A stretch of 64,000 nt of DNA from Manduca sexta (taxonomy: Eukaryota; Arthropoda; Insecta; Lepidoptera; Sphingidae), in the NCBI RefSeq assembly GCF_014839805.1, contig NC_051117.1:4774001-4838000 (forward strand), read 5' to 3'. Each line of letters begins with the position of its first letter. The first letter of the stretch is position 1. The position numbers and the translations under genes were made by a program. Of the stretch, positions 34,520 through 46,030 are shown piece by piece. Below the pieces are notes generated by a model. That model was not told where the DNA came from. It ran no database searches and was given only the letters and a program-made list of their open reading frames with translations.

Positions 34520-36270
34520 TGGATAGAAGATAGTTTAAACATTCTTAAATCACATGATCGTCTTGGATTGTTGTAAATTTTTTATCGATGGATGTGTCAG
34601 TAAATGCTTTAGTAACAGCTACTATGTTGCTATACTGTTATATATTGACCAAAACGAATTATTCATAAATAGCGGAGCAATGTACTCAGACGGACAAACC
34701 TATACGAAGAATTGCTTAATTAACGTTCCCAATACGTCAATCATCATTCATAGAACTTCGACTAAACGTGAGCTTTGGAAAAATAAATATACTCATAATA
34801 CGCATGTACTGACTTTCACACGAGACGCGTGTGTTCGACGGTGGAGGTCATTGTTTGTTTGTTCGTTTGTGTGCGGGAGGAAACGGAAATCGTTCCATTC
34901 CTAACTGGTATTGGTAAGACATTGATCGATCGCCATTTGCATACTTTTCAATGGGTTATACACATACTTGGTAACGATGCTGGCTAGTTAAGACTATGGT
35001 ATAATTATTATTACGGATATGATGAGAATTATTTAAGTTTGTTTTTGTTGAGATGAAGACGCAAATATTTATAATAAGGTTACTGATAAATATCTAACAA
35101 TGAAAATCTTGTTGAAAACATGTGTGACGTATAACATTCCAAATTCACTTTAAATATAGAATCTATTTCAGTTCAATATTTATTTTGCCTCCAAAACAAA
35201 AAGACGTACAAAATAGGAAGTAAATTGCAATGATGCAATTAATTCGTGCTATGATTGGTTGTGGGTCAAGGTGTCGAAGTACGCACGACGTGTGAGCAAT
35301 GATTATTACGTTGCACCGTCTGATTGTATTGTTTGATTGGAACGTGATGCAAATTAGTATTTGAATGCAAACTATGTTACACTTAGTATTTACATGTTTT
35401 CCGACTTCATTGTACAATTTGAAGTGCCTTGAGTCCTTAAAAATAATGAAATAGCATGAATGGTAATTTAATGAATCTGTGTACTTTCATATCAATTTGG
35501 CGATATTCTGACGTAGATAATCAGCTGCTATTTATACTAAAAGCGCTTTGAACTGCTGTCCTTTTTCTAAAACAAATAATATTTTATCTCACTAATTCAA
35601 TTTGTCTTTGCAGCTGTCGTATCTAATTGCTTAAGGTTCCATAAAATAGCCACAAGTCCAGATAAATAAAATTCAATTAGACGTACAAAGGGGTACTAAA
35701 AGGTGCATTTATTTGTTTTATTAGACTTGGCAATTGCGTTTGCGATTTCTAGGTTCAAATTTCTATTTATATCTGGAAACAGTGACTTGGAGTGGGTATT
35801 TATAAACATTATGAAGAATAACAAAACCAATGTTACGGATTCGGTTTTTTTATCTTGTCGCCTCTGAAGATTAACTCAAGGACAAGAGTCATTAGGTGTG
35901 TCAATTTGATGGTTATCTGACATAGTAACACTACATCACCGCCCTGTATGTACTTCATAACAGGCTTAAAGTTTTGTATCCAAACTGGTACATTCTGGTT
36001 GAATAGATTCCATTATAATTATCGTTCGGATTATTTGATTCAATCTAATGGTAAAGTCAAATAAACGATATTTCTTCGAATTCGTCAACTGGTGGTATAT
36101 CTTAAATGTGGCTTTTAACTGATACTATTAATGCGGTTACAGCGGCTTCGCAGCCTTGAGTACTGTACTTTATATTTTGGATGGTCAAGAATTAATAGCA
36201 ATAGTAGTTGTCACAGTTAGTGCATGTAATATACGTATAATGACAAGCTCCTTTATAATACATACAGCTA
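34520..36270. other. Intronic AT-rich DNA
   Basis: A 116-codon frame at 34554-34904 begins at an ATG but lacks family features. Nothing else was recognised. Confidence 0.35.
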
Positions 36271-36467
36271 GTGGAAAGCATATGATAATATCAGTCCTGT
36301 ATTATATACTTTCTACTGTTGGGCACAGGCCTCCTCTACTATTGAGAGGGATAAGGCCTTAGTCCACCACGCTGGCCTAGTGCGGATTGGTAGGCATCAC
36401 ACACCCTCGAAATTCCTATAGAGAACTTTTCAATAATGTAGGTTTCCTCACGATGTGGAAAGCATAT
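36271..36467 (-). mobile_element. SINE family B, 5'-truncated copy with 13-bp target duplication
   Basis: The 13-mer GTGGAAAGCATAT occurs at 36271-36283 and 36455-36467. The 171 bases between them are a minus-strand family B 3' part, with GGGCACAGGCCTCCTCTACT, GGCCTTAGTCCACCACGCTG, TTGGTAGGCATCACACACCC and GGTTTCCTCACGAT. The tRNA-like head is missing. The exact duplication shows a complete 5'-truncated retroposition event and suggests it is fairly young. Confidence 0.88.
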
Positions 36468-38880
36468 AATTTTCCAAAATTGGGAATCATTATATGCAAT
36501 CGAAGAAGCTCCTAAATGATTTTAGCTGCTATGAGTCTACTAGGAAGTAATTATAAGCCTGGGAAATATGTCATGCTTGAACCATAAGTTGTTTTAATAT
36601 ATCGTCTAATTCATTAGTCGCTTAATGTCGGTATCGTTATCGAGTGAGAGGGTATTGCCCAAGCCTTAACACTTAAAAAACGTGTTGTTGACCGGTCGAT
36701 AGTCTTGAATTTAAAGCCTTCGTGACGTAAACGCTGATATTTCGGTCTAAATTGACCTAAAACAACGGTCAACGGGGCTACCAGCTTGTACGGTCATTGT
36801 ACTTATTTGGGTTCGATTTATATCATGATACGATTTATTCTAGATTGTGGTTCGATAAAGTTTGACCTTCAGATCTTAATTATTCACTTGGAACTTGTTC
36901 GTATAATGAACGAAATGCAAATTGGAATGAGATTCAATACTTTCGTGCTTTTGACGAATATGTTAATGACGTTCAGTCGAAATTTAATATTCCTAATCAA
37001 AGTCTTAGGAAATTATACATAATAAAATATCCTCTGTTATATTATGTTTCGTTCGAATTCCAAGCCCCAAGCCATTAAATTCTTTACGGTATTAAAATCG
37101 ATAATAACAGCCAGAAAATATTTTTGGAACCATTCCACTTTTATAGTAAACGACTGCTAACTTAATAGGTGACTGCATGTGAAATTTAAAAAATCCGGAG
37201 TGGAGCGTGAAGTTAGCGAGTTGCCGACATTTCGCACGGTCAGCGAGCCGGCAAGGCGAAAGTGCTGAACCGCTGTGTCTGGCCATCTCGGTTTGTCTTG
37301 GTCCGAATGATGTATTAAAAAGTATATTTGTCTTGAATGTCTTTTTAAATTTGAAATCTAAAACTTTTTTTTGTCGTTTTATTAATGAAATAAATCGTGT
37401 TTTCTTTTTTTTCTATAAATATGATTTCTTCTGACCCATTAATGATTTTTTCCTTACCATATCTTACATGGTGTCTTATTTAATACGTTACTAAATAATA
37501 TTCGGAAAAACACTTTTTTTTTTCACTTTATTGTTAGTCAAAATATTATAATATTCCCACAGGTATTAAGGAAAATTAATTATGTATGAGTAAGATACTG
37601 TTTCGTGAATTGTCACACGCGAAATATCTAAAATTCCAGTTTATCGTTAGATAATATCGATAAGCTGATACAATGGAATACGTGTAACGCGTGACTGTTA
37701 TCTTTTTCTTGATGCGATATAAGATAAATTATGCGCGTTTAACATTTAAACATGAGAATATTAAATCTAGAAAGAACATTAAGAGAGCTATCGGCACTTT
37801 CAACTATAGTTCACTACTATATTACTGGTCTGACCTCACGAAGTTAAATAGAGAAACTTGAAACATAAAAAAATGTCTAAAGTAATAATTATAAGCCACG
37901 TGTTTACTCCACAAAATGTAAAATTTTGTTCTTTATTGACAACTTTCACTGTTCATTGTTATTGTAGTAGGCATTGCTTCGCCACTTGGCTAGTCCGCTT
38001 ACGTTAACTTTATCACATCCATTTCATTAACACAAGCCGGGTTTGTATCGAGGCCTGTTAACAAGCAATAACTCCAATCACAGAACCATGACAGCCCAGT
38101 TAAGATCTCAGAGCAATTACTTTATATAGGCCTCGGTAGTTAAGATGTACCCATGATAATTGTGTCGTGCCTAAACCGTATTGTATATTTCAAAATGTCT
38201 TAGTCCATCTTATTGGGTTAATTGTTAGTTATGTTTATTAGTAAGCTTTTCTTGTTTTGTTTCTGTAATATCTTTGGGAATTGTTGTGCGTGATGAAATG
38301 TTTCATGTGGTCAAATCCTTGCTAGTGTTTTAAATAACAATGTTTAAATTTTGTCTGACAACTTTTCGCGAGTAATAATATTGGTTATGAATGGTTAAAT
38401 GTTGGTGTTATGGAAATTTGGGGTCTTTGTTTTGTAGGTCTTAAGTCACTTGTTATTCCGAATGCATTCGAAAAAAGGGTTGCTTATATATTTTTTTCAT
38501 TATCTACCACGTGGTTTATCACGAACTTTAATTAAGTGGAACTACATCAACGTGCAAACCTATTTGTCTTTTATTTGGTGGCTATTGTTTAATTAAGTAT
38601 ATAATATTATGTGTACGGTACATGTAACTATGAATTAAGGGACAAAAATCTTTTGTTTTTTTTTTAATTACAATTACATTCGAACCGGCCACTGTTAAAA
38701 AAGTTTTAACTCTGATTTAGATACTGCCAAGTAGAGACGAATAGTCACGTATACGAATATTTGAACAATATATTCAGGTGTATTTGATACACATAATACA
38801 TAATCATATTTATTCTCTAAATTATTCGGTGAATTATTCGCCTAAAGTCTAAATAAGGCATTAGAAACTTCATAAAACTA
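36468..38880. other. Intronic AT-rich DNA
   Basis: No gene or repeat was recognised. Small GC-richer patches occur at 36660-36790 and 37190-37310. Confidence 0.4.
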
Positions 38881-38886
38881 ATAAAA

Positions 38887-38907
38887 CCTCTTTTGTTCCA
38901 GGTAAAT
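38887..38907 (+). other. Dyrk2: Candidate recursive-splicing ratchet site
   Basis: A pyrimidine-rich CCTCTTTTGTTCCAG acceptor is followed at once by the donor-like GTAAAT (junction 38901/38902), in the sense orientation of the long kinase intron. An acceptor fused to a donor is the form of a zero-length exon used in stepwise removal of long introns. The donor part is not ideal. Confidence 0.3.
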
Positions 38908-39543
38908 AATTTTATTAGACATCCGAGTAAAACATTTTACATCTCCCACGACCTTCAAGTCTGGTAAGGTATCATCACGCATATCATTTACTATATATAG
39001 TGTTTTATGTGTTCCGAAGATGGTATCTACGACGTCTAGACCGGTTGCCATGGTCTAGAATTCTAGATTGTAATGGTCTGGACGAGACAATGTCGGTGTG
39101 TAGTGACGCGCACTATCGACAAAGTTAGTTGAAACTTTTTGTTCGGAGTTTCGTTTGGTTGATTATAAAAAAGTGTTCTGAGAAATGATGTTAATTTATA
39201 TTCATTTTATTGTTGTTAAGTGGTTACTTGATGCATTATTGTATTCCATTGGACAACGACTACCGTATGCTTGGTGAAACCACATTGTAGGTGGATCCAG
39301 CGCGTCACACTCCAGGGCCCTTACTCTGTATGATAGTGTAACGCGGCCGTGTCATGTTATCTTCGAGAAATGTGCGTGGAATGGTATTCTGTAAGCCAAA
39401 TTTCTATAGTCCTAAACATGATGCGTTGTGTTACGTGCTTATTACGCACTGTCAAAATAACGTGCGGGATAGCGAATAAGGCCCCAGGATATCAGATAAG
39501 CAATTAAACTGTAAAGCAGGTCGGTTCTCGTTCGTCGCCGATA

Positions 39544-39781
39544 TATCGTTGGTTTACTGCAAGAACTCATTAACTGACAAATACAAAAGTATGAACAAAG
39601 CCACTTTTAGTTTTAGTTATATTGTTTTCTCTATATCATCTTAGATACAATTATCTCCTTAGATACATTTTTTATTCTTAAAATCAAGTGAGTATGTTAA
39701 ATATCATATTATTTTCAGGGCCTTATAAACTGTACTTGATGATTTTTTTGTCCAATGAATTCTTGCAGTAAACCGACGATA
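39544..39781. mobile_element. MITE with long terminal inverted repeats and TA target site
   Basis: The left end, TCGTTGGTTTACTGCAAGAA, and the reverse complement of the right end, TCGTCGGTTTACTGCAAGAA, match at 19 of 20 bases. Similarity continues through TTCATT/CTCATT and GACAAA to about 36 bases. TA flanks both sides (39544-39545 and 39780-39781), which fits a Tc1/mariner-type target site. The 234-bp interior has no coding frame, so this is a non-autonomous element. Confidence 0.75.
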
Positions 39782-40823
39782 TGCAAGATGTACTGTTCTT
39801 TACCACCTTTGAACATAGTCCCTTGCTATACCAAGATTATGAATCAACTAACCAGAAAATATAGACAACTGTATACTTCTCAAACAATTCGCTAATGAAT
39901 ATCACTTGCCGTGTACTTTATAGCCGAATGGTTGACGTTGAAATAAATTAGAAATGGAAATGAAAGGCAATATTTTAAATAATATGTACTTGATCTTATA
40001 GTTACAGCAATAAGGGTTATAATAATAACATGCCATTTACAATTCTGTACATTTTATAGTTATGAAGTATTAAATTTCATCATGCTTTTAGTAATTACGT
40101 ATTAAAATGTTCTTTGTTATCTTCAATCTGAAACATGACTTGTTCGTTTTCTCTTTTTTATTGTTCAGTTAGATTACTGTTACTAAAATTAGTCTCTGAA
40201 TTAATATTGCCTAGTGGCACAATGACTGGTTAATTTATTAGAAATTACAATTAATAATAAAAACTACCTCCATCTTTTTTAGAGGTATAAATTGATGGAA
40301 GTAAAATAGTGTCGTTTTGTGTCTCTTAATAATAATCAAAAAGCTACTGTATTACGAATTACCTCTGCATTTCTGGCATACACTGGATACCTTGGAAAGA
40401 CTACGTTTGAAGGGAAATATGACGTCCTCACTTGTTCGCTAAATCAGAACCCTGCATCTAATTAAGTGACTATGTAAACGTACAAAAAACAATATTGCTG
40501 CTGCGCTCTTGCCTGCTTTTCTATACATTTTAAGTAGAACTCATTCTTTAAATAAGTATTCGCTAATATAAAAAAAACTATCGATATAATAATCTTAATA
40601 ATAGCAAGGTATCAACACTAGCAAACAAAGGCTCATCAAACGTGTTAGGAATAAGATTATGTTATCATGAACCATCTTTGTCTTTATCTTGCTTCAATAT
40701 GGGTTTTATAACAAACTGACTAAGGAGCAGGTGGGTTAAGTGTTCCATGGACAATGTCAGAAGAATCTTGGGAGCACTAGAGTCGATAAAATAGTCTTAC
40801 ATATCCTAATAAGATTTCTTCCT
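39782..40823. other. Intronic AT-rich DNA
   Basis: I see nothing recognisable here. Confidence 0.4.
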
Positions 40824-40949
40824 AAGGTCGTCTGGAAAAGATCGCCCTTATCGAAAAGAATGCTTAATGGTAAACTAGCTATAGTAACTATGTATGTATA
40901 AATTTTTCTTTTATATAAGTGCTGTAACAATAAAGCGTTATCTATCTAG
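40824..40949 (+). repeat. Probable 3' end of a LINE (family F)
   Basis: The order AAGGTCGTCTGGAAAAGATC, GCCCTTATCG, GTATGTATAAATTTTTC, then AACAATAAAGCGTTATCTAT with a terminal TCTA repeat is a 3'-UTR pattern I recall from lepidopteran jockey/CR1-type LINEs. It includes an AATAAA signal and a short tandem tail. No coding part is attached. Confidence 0.45.
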
Positions 40950-43290
40950 TATTGTTGAAAAAACACTGTTTACATTAGAAATGGTTGACTATCTGACGCC
41001 ATTCTCCTGGAGGATTGCGTTAATATCTTATCGATTAATTATCTCATGTCCCCCCACTAGCACTAGAGGATAGTTTATCGTTTTCTGGTTTACTAGGACG
41101 GTGCACTGAAAGTGTTTTTATGACATTATTTGCGTTTAAAATACCATGTAAATACTGGCTGTGGGGTGCATTAAAGTTTTACTTTATTGAGCTCGGGTTT
41201 AGAAGATTGCGTTAAGATAGTGTTCCTATCTATTTATACATAAGTTTTAATTTAGATCGTGCATTTTAAATAAGTATATCTTTTTATGTTCAGTCAAATA
41301 ATCAATGATTGTTGATAATTATCAAAACCAATAAAAAGTTGTAAAAATCCATTATAAATTACATTCTTGGCTTAAATATTGGTAATCACGTGTAGTTTTT
41401 GTGACTATTATGTTATGTTTTTGTTGTAACAAATGTTGTGCAGCCCGTGTGACGTCGCTTGAGAATTCAATGTGCACGCGAAATTAATCGCATATGTAGG
41501 CTATTATAACTATGTCATGTGATTATGTGTGTCGTGTTATATGCATATGTTTAGTGTAACCTGTTTTGTTTGTTCTAAGTGATTTTTAGTCGGATAGAAT
41601 TTTGTAATCTGTTGGACTTATAAAATAGAATTTGCTTTTTAGGGTGTAAAATTTGTAATTGTTTCTTGGTAAAGAAGAGAGCAAAGCAATGGTATGTTAA
41701 ATTCGGGCCCTCTATTACAACTATGCAAACATAGTGCTTTATCCGATACTGAACTTTCGCAATACCTGGATATAACCGTCCCATTCTCAACCATGAAAAC
41801 CACCACCAACAAACTGTACACAAAATAATATGTCAGTCGGATTAACTAAGTAGCGGATCGCAATATCTTATTTATAGACGGGCGTAACCGACATTGCGTT
41901 TGCGCAAGCGTTGCGTGACATTTAGCCGCACAGAAATAGTGCCCGTACGGCCTATTTCTGCACTTCTTAACGGTGTTAAGTGTTTTATAACATTATCCGG
42001 GCTTAATGACGAGAGAGATTCGGCTAATGACCGCTTTAAGCTAAATCTGATGGTAATGGCAGATAAGTTGGAAGTAAGAGTTGTTTGGTGCTGTAGTGTT
42101 GAGGAATTGGGAGGGAGTTTGGACAGGGTTTTGTTAATGTTCCTTTAATCATATGGAGGAACATGATACTTTATCATAAACTATTACCATAAATGATTTC
42201 ATACTTACGCGAGTATGGGTATTTGCCAAGCCCCTTTTAAAACTTTCGCACCGTAGTTCCTTAATGGATTGGTATGGTGTTACTTTATGCAGCGAATAAC
42301 TTTTGTTGGGGCTAGTTGGTTAGGTATGGGTTGGGAGAGGGTGGGAGGGTGTTTGTTATTATTTCGTTAGTAATATATAACAAGGCTTAGACAAGTCAAA
42401 ACCTAATTTAGCTCCTTAATTATCTTTGTCCGCGAAAAGGGTTAAATACATATTGAATGACATATCGCTCGATACACGCGCAGTTGACTGTACGTGATCT
42501 CATAACACATTCATTGTCCATACTTATTTAATACCTTAAACATACGTGTCATTTAATATAAATTAAGTTTTAAATTAAAACGTTTATGATAATTACTTAA
42601 TGCATAACAAGCGATGCATTCATACATAATTGTTCTCTCGACTCGAATGCGTTTTTCATTATTTATAGTCGCCACTGGCTGACATTTACAGCTGAAGAGT
42701 TGCGCTGACCTTTCCAGAGGTTTAAGAGTTTGATATCGACTCGTGTAACGATCGTAAAGATAGTAAACAGAAGGTGGTAAGGTATAGAAATAATGGAATA
42801 TGTAAATGGTGAGAGATATAATAACTATTAGTAAAACAAGAAAATTTACTTTTACTTTTAAAATTTACCATTATGCAAGTAATTTTATCAAACAATTGTT
42901 TTTTCTAAGATGAACAAATACTAGAAGGACTATATACTGCTGAAAGTATCACGCGACATATTAAAAACATTCAAGTTTTATAATAAATTCCAGAAGAATG
43001 AAGGTGCTAGAATCAGTATCTGAAATACATATACTTACTTATAAACGCCTTATTTCAAAATATGTTGCGTAAACTACATATTGCTGACATAATAGCAAAT
43101 TGATATAACAAAGACACAAAGTAGAACGAGTGTCATTAGCTGTTTAATGCAAGATGATGCAAGTTGTAATGGAGTACGGCGGTAATGCTTTCATATTACA
43201 AAGCGTTTATAGTACGCCATGCAAACAATTTTCAGTATCTCCATTCGGTCTTGCATCTTCGTCATAATAGCTGCAAAGTAGACACCTTAA
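40950..43290. other. Intronic DNA
   Basis: A CpG-richer patch at 41870-42060 (GCGTTTGCGCAAGCGTTGCG) may be regulatory. No gene or repeat was recognised elsewhere. Confidence 0.4.
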
Positions 43291-43472
43291 CGCCTTTTAT
43301 CCCCATAGGGGTAGGTAGAGGCAACTGGTGCACCATCTCCGCCCTGTGTATTCCGTCCCATGATGTGTTAGGGGGCGAGCCTATCATATTAGGGTATCAA
43401 TTTCAAGCTTCGGGCTGATACTGAGTAGAAAAACCCAATGTCATTTTGCCCGACCCGGAGTTCAAGACCAAT
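43291..43472 (-). mobile_element. SINE family A, minus copy
   Basis: On the minus strand this reads a B-box-like TCTTGAACTCCGGGTCGGGC, then GGGTTTTTCTACTCAGTATC, GATAGGCTCGCCCCCTAACA, CATCATGGGACGGAATACAC, GTGCACCAGTTGCCTCTACC and a GGGGATAAAAGGCG end. It is the most complete body of the family here. The tRNA-like 5' end is diverged or lost. Confidence 0.75.
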
Positions 43473-44795
43473 GAAAGATCTGGATATCATTTGAAATAAT
43501 GCATTATAACACACTGCATATTATTTTTTCCAATATGAGAAGAACACGGAAGGCCAAATGTTCCATTTATTGTTGATTATCTTCTGTTTTATTATATGTT
43601 TGTTGACACTTGTGTTTACATATTTAACAAACGGATGAGTTGTTTCCATATTTGTAAGTAAATATACACAATAAAGAACTTAGACGTGGACTTTGAGGTG
43701 AATAATTTTGTCTTCAATTTTTGTGAGCGTGATTAATAAAGATAGGACGTTAAGGGACGTAGAAGGCTTAATTTCTGAAATGGTAGAATTATATTCTGTG
43801 AAATAAACTATATTAGAAACTATACATTATTGAAACAAAAATTGAAAGACGCAAGAAATACCTACACAATTTAGAACAACTTTTAAATTTTTTATCTGTT
43901 GGTTTTGATGTTCGTTGGCGAATGACGCCTAAAGTACAAAATTTAAAACTGAAAAATAATAATATAGAATTATAGACCTAGCATATATTGTAATTTTTAG
44001 CACCTAACGCACTTATATTGCAGTCCATGTGTTGCAGCCATTTGTTTATTGCTTAATGTGTTCATGCGGTGGCAGCCTGTAAGTAAGACATCCCTAACAG
44101 TACTCATTGTATCATGTAACAAATATATCATGTATAGTGCACATCTTGTTGGTTGTCTTAATAAATAAACGTAAACGATTATATTCTTTCTAGTCTTAGG
44201 CATAGTAATCTATATTCTAGCATCGGTCGCGTGTCGCATTAACTCGATACAGAGCATTCGCCTTTACATAACGTGACTCGGTCTATTTTCGTTGATTACG
44301 CAACTGAGGACACAGTTGCAAAAAAATATACATTTTATTGTTCACCTGATGTTGTTATGCGGTGCTGACATTTCGATACGTTGAAATTTAGATGACTTGC
44401 AACATTATGTAAGGCTAATTAAAAATATGTTGGTTGCGAAATATGGTCTGGTTTTCGTCGCTAGCAGTGCTGGTTGATTTAGGTTTAGATGCCAGAAGTG
44501 TGGGTAAGCATTTTATTTACTCGTGGAATGTGTAGTATTTCATGGGATTGAAGGCGGCATAAAAGATATTTCAATCTAGAATAATTTAGTGCAGAGTAAA
44601 TTTCCGTTAAATCTTTGGGTTATATCTTTTACAATATCTATGTAAGTAAAGGTCAAAGTCGTTAGTCTGCTCTTCCGGGGACAGTAATGAAGTCAACGAT
44701 ACGACCGTTGAATATTGATAGTGACAACTATAAACATCGGTTACATATCACTTTCGAGGACAATGTTTTAAACGCATTTGAATTTCATAAGAAGA
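43473..44795. other. Intronic AT-rich DNA left of the LINE
   Basis: I recognise no gene or repeat. A consensus-like donor, GCCT followed by GTAAGTAAG at 44079, follows an ATG by chance-level spacing. Confidence 0.4.
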
Positions 44796-44808
44796 AAATC
44801 TTAATAAT
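44796..44808. repeat. LINE target-site duplication, left copy
   Basis: AAATCTTAATAAT is identical to 48717-48729 and directly abuts the 3' tail of the LINE. Confidence 0.93.
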
Positions 44809-44893
44809 GGTTATGGTTATGGTTATGGGCTCCTTTTTCCGCACTTAGCCCGTAAAAAAAAAGTCGGGCCATTGTGCGTGACGTGCATGCCGG
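44809..44893 (-). other. LINE 3' UTR and tandem tail
   Basis: After the ORF2 stop (44894-44896) come about 65 bases with an A/T-rich run, then a tail of three six-base CATAAC-type units (GGTTAT on the plus strand) next to the target duplication. A short tandem tail instead of poly(A) is a feature of I-like and related elements. Confidence 0.8.
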
Positions 44894-46030
44894 CTACAGA
44901 GCAAGCCAGCCTAACTCCTTCCAGAAGCGCAGGATCCTCCTGGTGTCTCCACAGGCTTCTCGGAGTGACCCCGGCGAATCGAGGATTTTTGCCCGTTGCG
45001 CAGCTACTCCTTCACATTCCAGGATGACATGGTAAGCTGTTTCGTCGGCCAACAGACATCCCCTACATAGGGGCTGTCGGTCATACCTAGAACATATAAA
45101 TGTTTGTTTAGTGGGCAATGTCCAGTAATGGTACCTACGACTATGCGTAGGGATGCCCTGTCCAAAGATAAAAGGCGCTTAGTCAGACGAGAGTCCGGGT
45201 GTGGCACGGCTTCCCGGGATTGTCTGCATGTACTGATACTCGCCCATTGATCCGCGTGTAGTTTATGTGTTCTGTGACGCAGCCATGTTCTCAGCTGGTA
45301 AAGGGGAGCGCCATGATTGGTTCGGGACCCAGTAAAGTCTGGTCCGATCCTCTTTTTGCCAGCTCGTCAGCTGCGTCATTTCCTAGAGAGCCACTGTGCC
45401 CTTTGATCCACTGTAGGGTAACTGAGTTAGTCTTTCCTATACCCTCCAGTGCTTGGTGGCACTCTAGTATGAGCCCTGATTGAATGGTCTTGCTATCAAG
45501 GGCTCGTAATACAGCAGCGCTATCGGATACAATGCGTATTTTGTGGCCTATAAGGCCCCGCTTTTCCACTGCTCTGGCTGCCTCCGTGATGGCGACACAT
45601 TCACATTGGTAGATGGAACTGTGTGCGCCTAAGGCCATTGATATCTTGATGTTAATTTCTGGTGAGAACACACCTGCCCCGATCCTGTCCTGGTCTTAGA
45701 CCCATCGGTGTATATTCGCAGTTCGTGTGTGCCAGACCAGTCATGCTGTTCTTCGGTCAGCCTTACGGTGTAGTTTTTTCCGAAGATATAATGTTTGGGT
45801 ACCCTGTCGTTGGGAGCGGCCATCAGTGGTTTATAGTTGATGGCCTCTACCAGAATTTCGGCGTGGGCACCTATTGCTGTACCCCAGAGCTTGAGTGTCT
45901 TTAACCTGACTGCTGCTGAGGCTGCCTCTTGTTGGATAAACAGATCCAGGGGCGGCAGTCCCAACAGGACCTCTAAAGCAGCTGTGGGTGTAGTTTTCAT
46001 GCAGCCCGTTATAGCTGTACACGCGGGTGT
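44894..46030 (-). pseudogene. LINE ORF2 C-terminal part: RNase H and Cys/His knuckle, frameshifted
   Basis: This part would degrade the RNA strand of the RNA/DNA hybrid during element copying. A connector (ITGCMKTTPTAALEVLLGLP) leads to RNase H with YTDGSK (first catalytic Asp), CECVAITEA (Glu), SDSAAVLRAL (Asp) and KGHSGSLGNDAAD (His/Asp), so all four acidic/His positions are present. A terminal region follows with a CRGC-x7-H-x4-C knuckle and the end GWLAL. Breaks occur at a CCCC run (45677-45680), inside the RNase H glycine-rich strand, and at a GGGG run (45070-45073), just before the knuckle. Each looks like one missing base. The upstream edge near 46010-46030 is a deletion junction with the RT part. 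Confidence 0.85.

Noticed and set aside
39054..39067. Palindrome TCTAGAATTCTAGA as a heat-shock element
   Set aside because: The GAA and TTC units are directly joined without the two-base spacing a heat-shock element needs, so it is only a 14-bp palindrome.
44064..44085. Mini exon: ATG plus four codons then GTAAGT
   Set aside because: No promoter-like composition and no partner exon; such a pairing is expected by chance several times in 64 kb.
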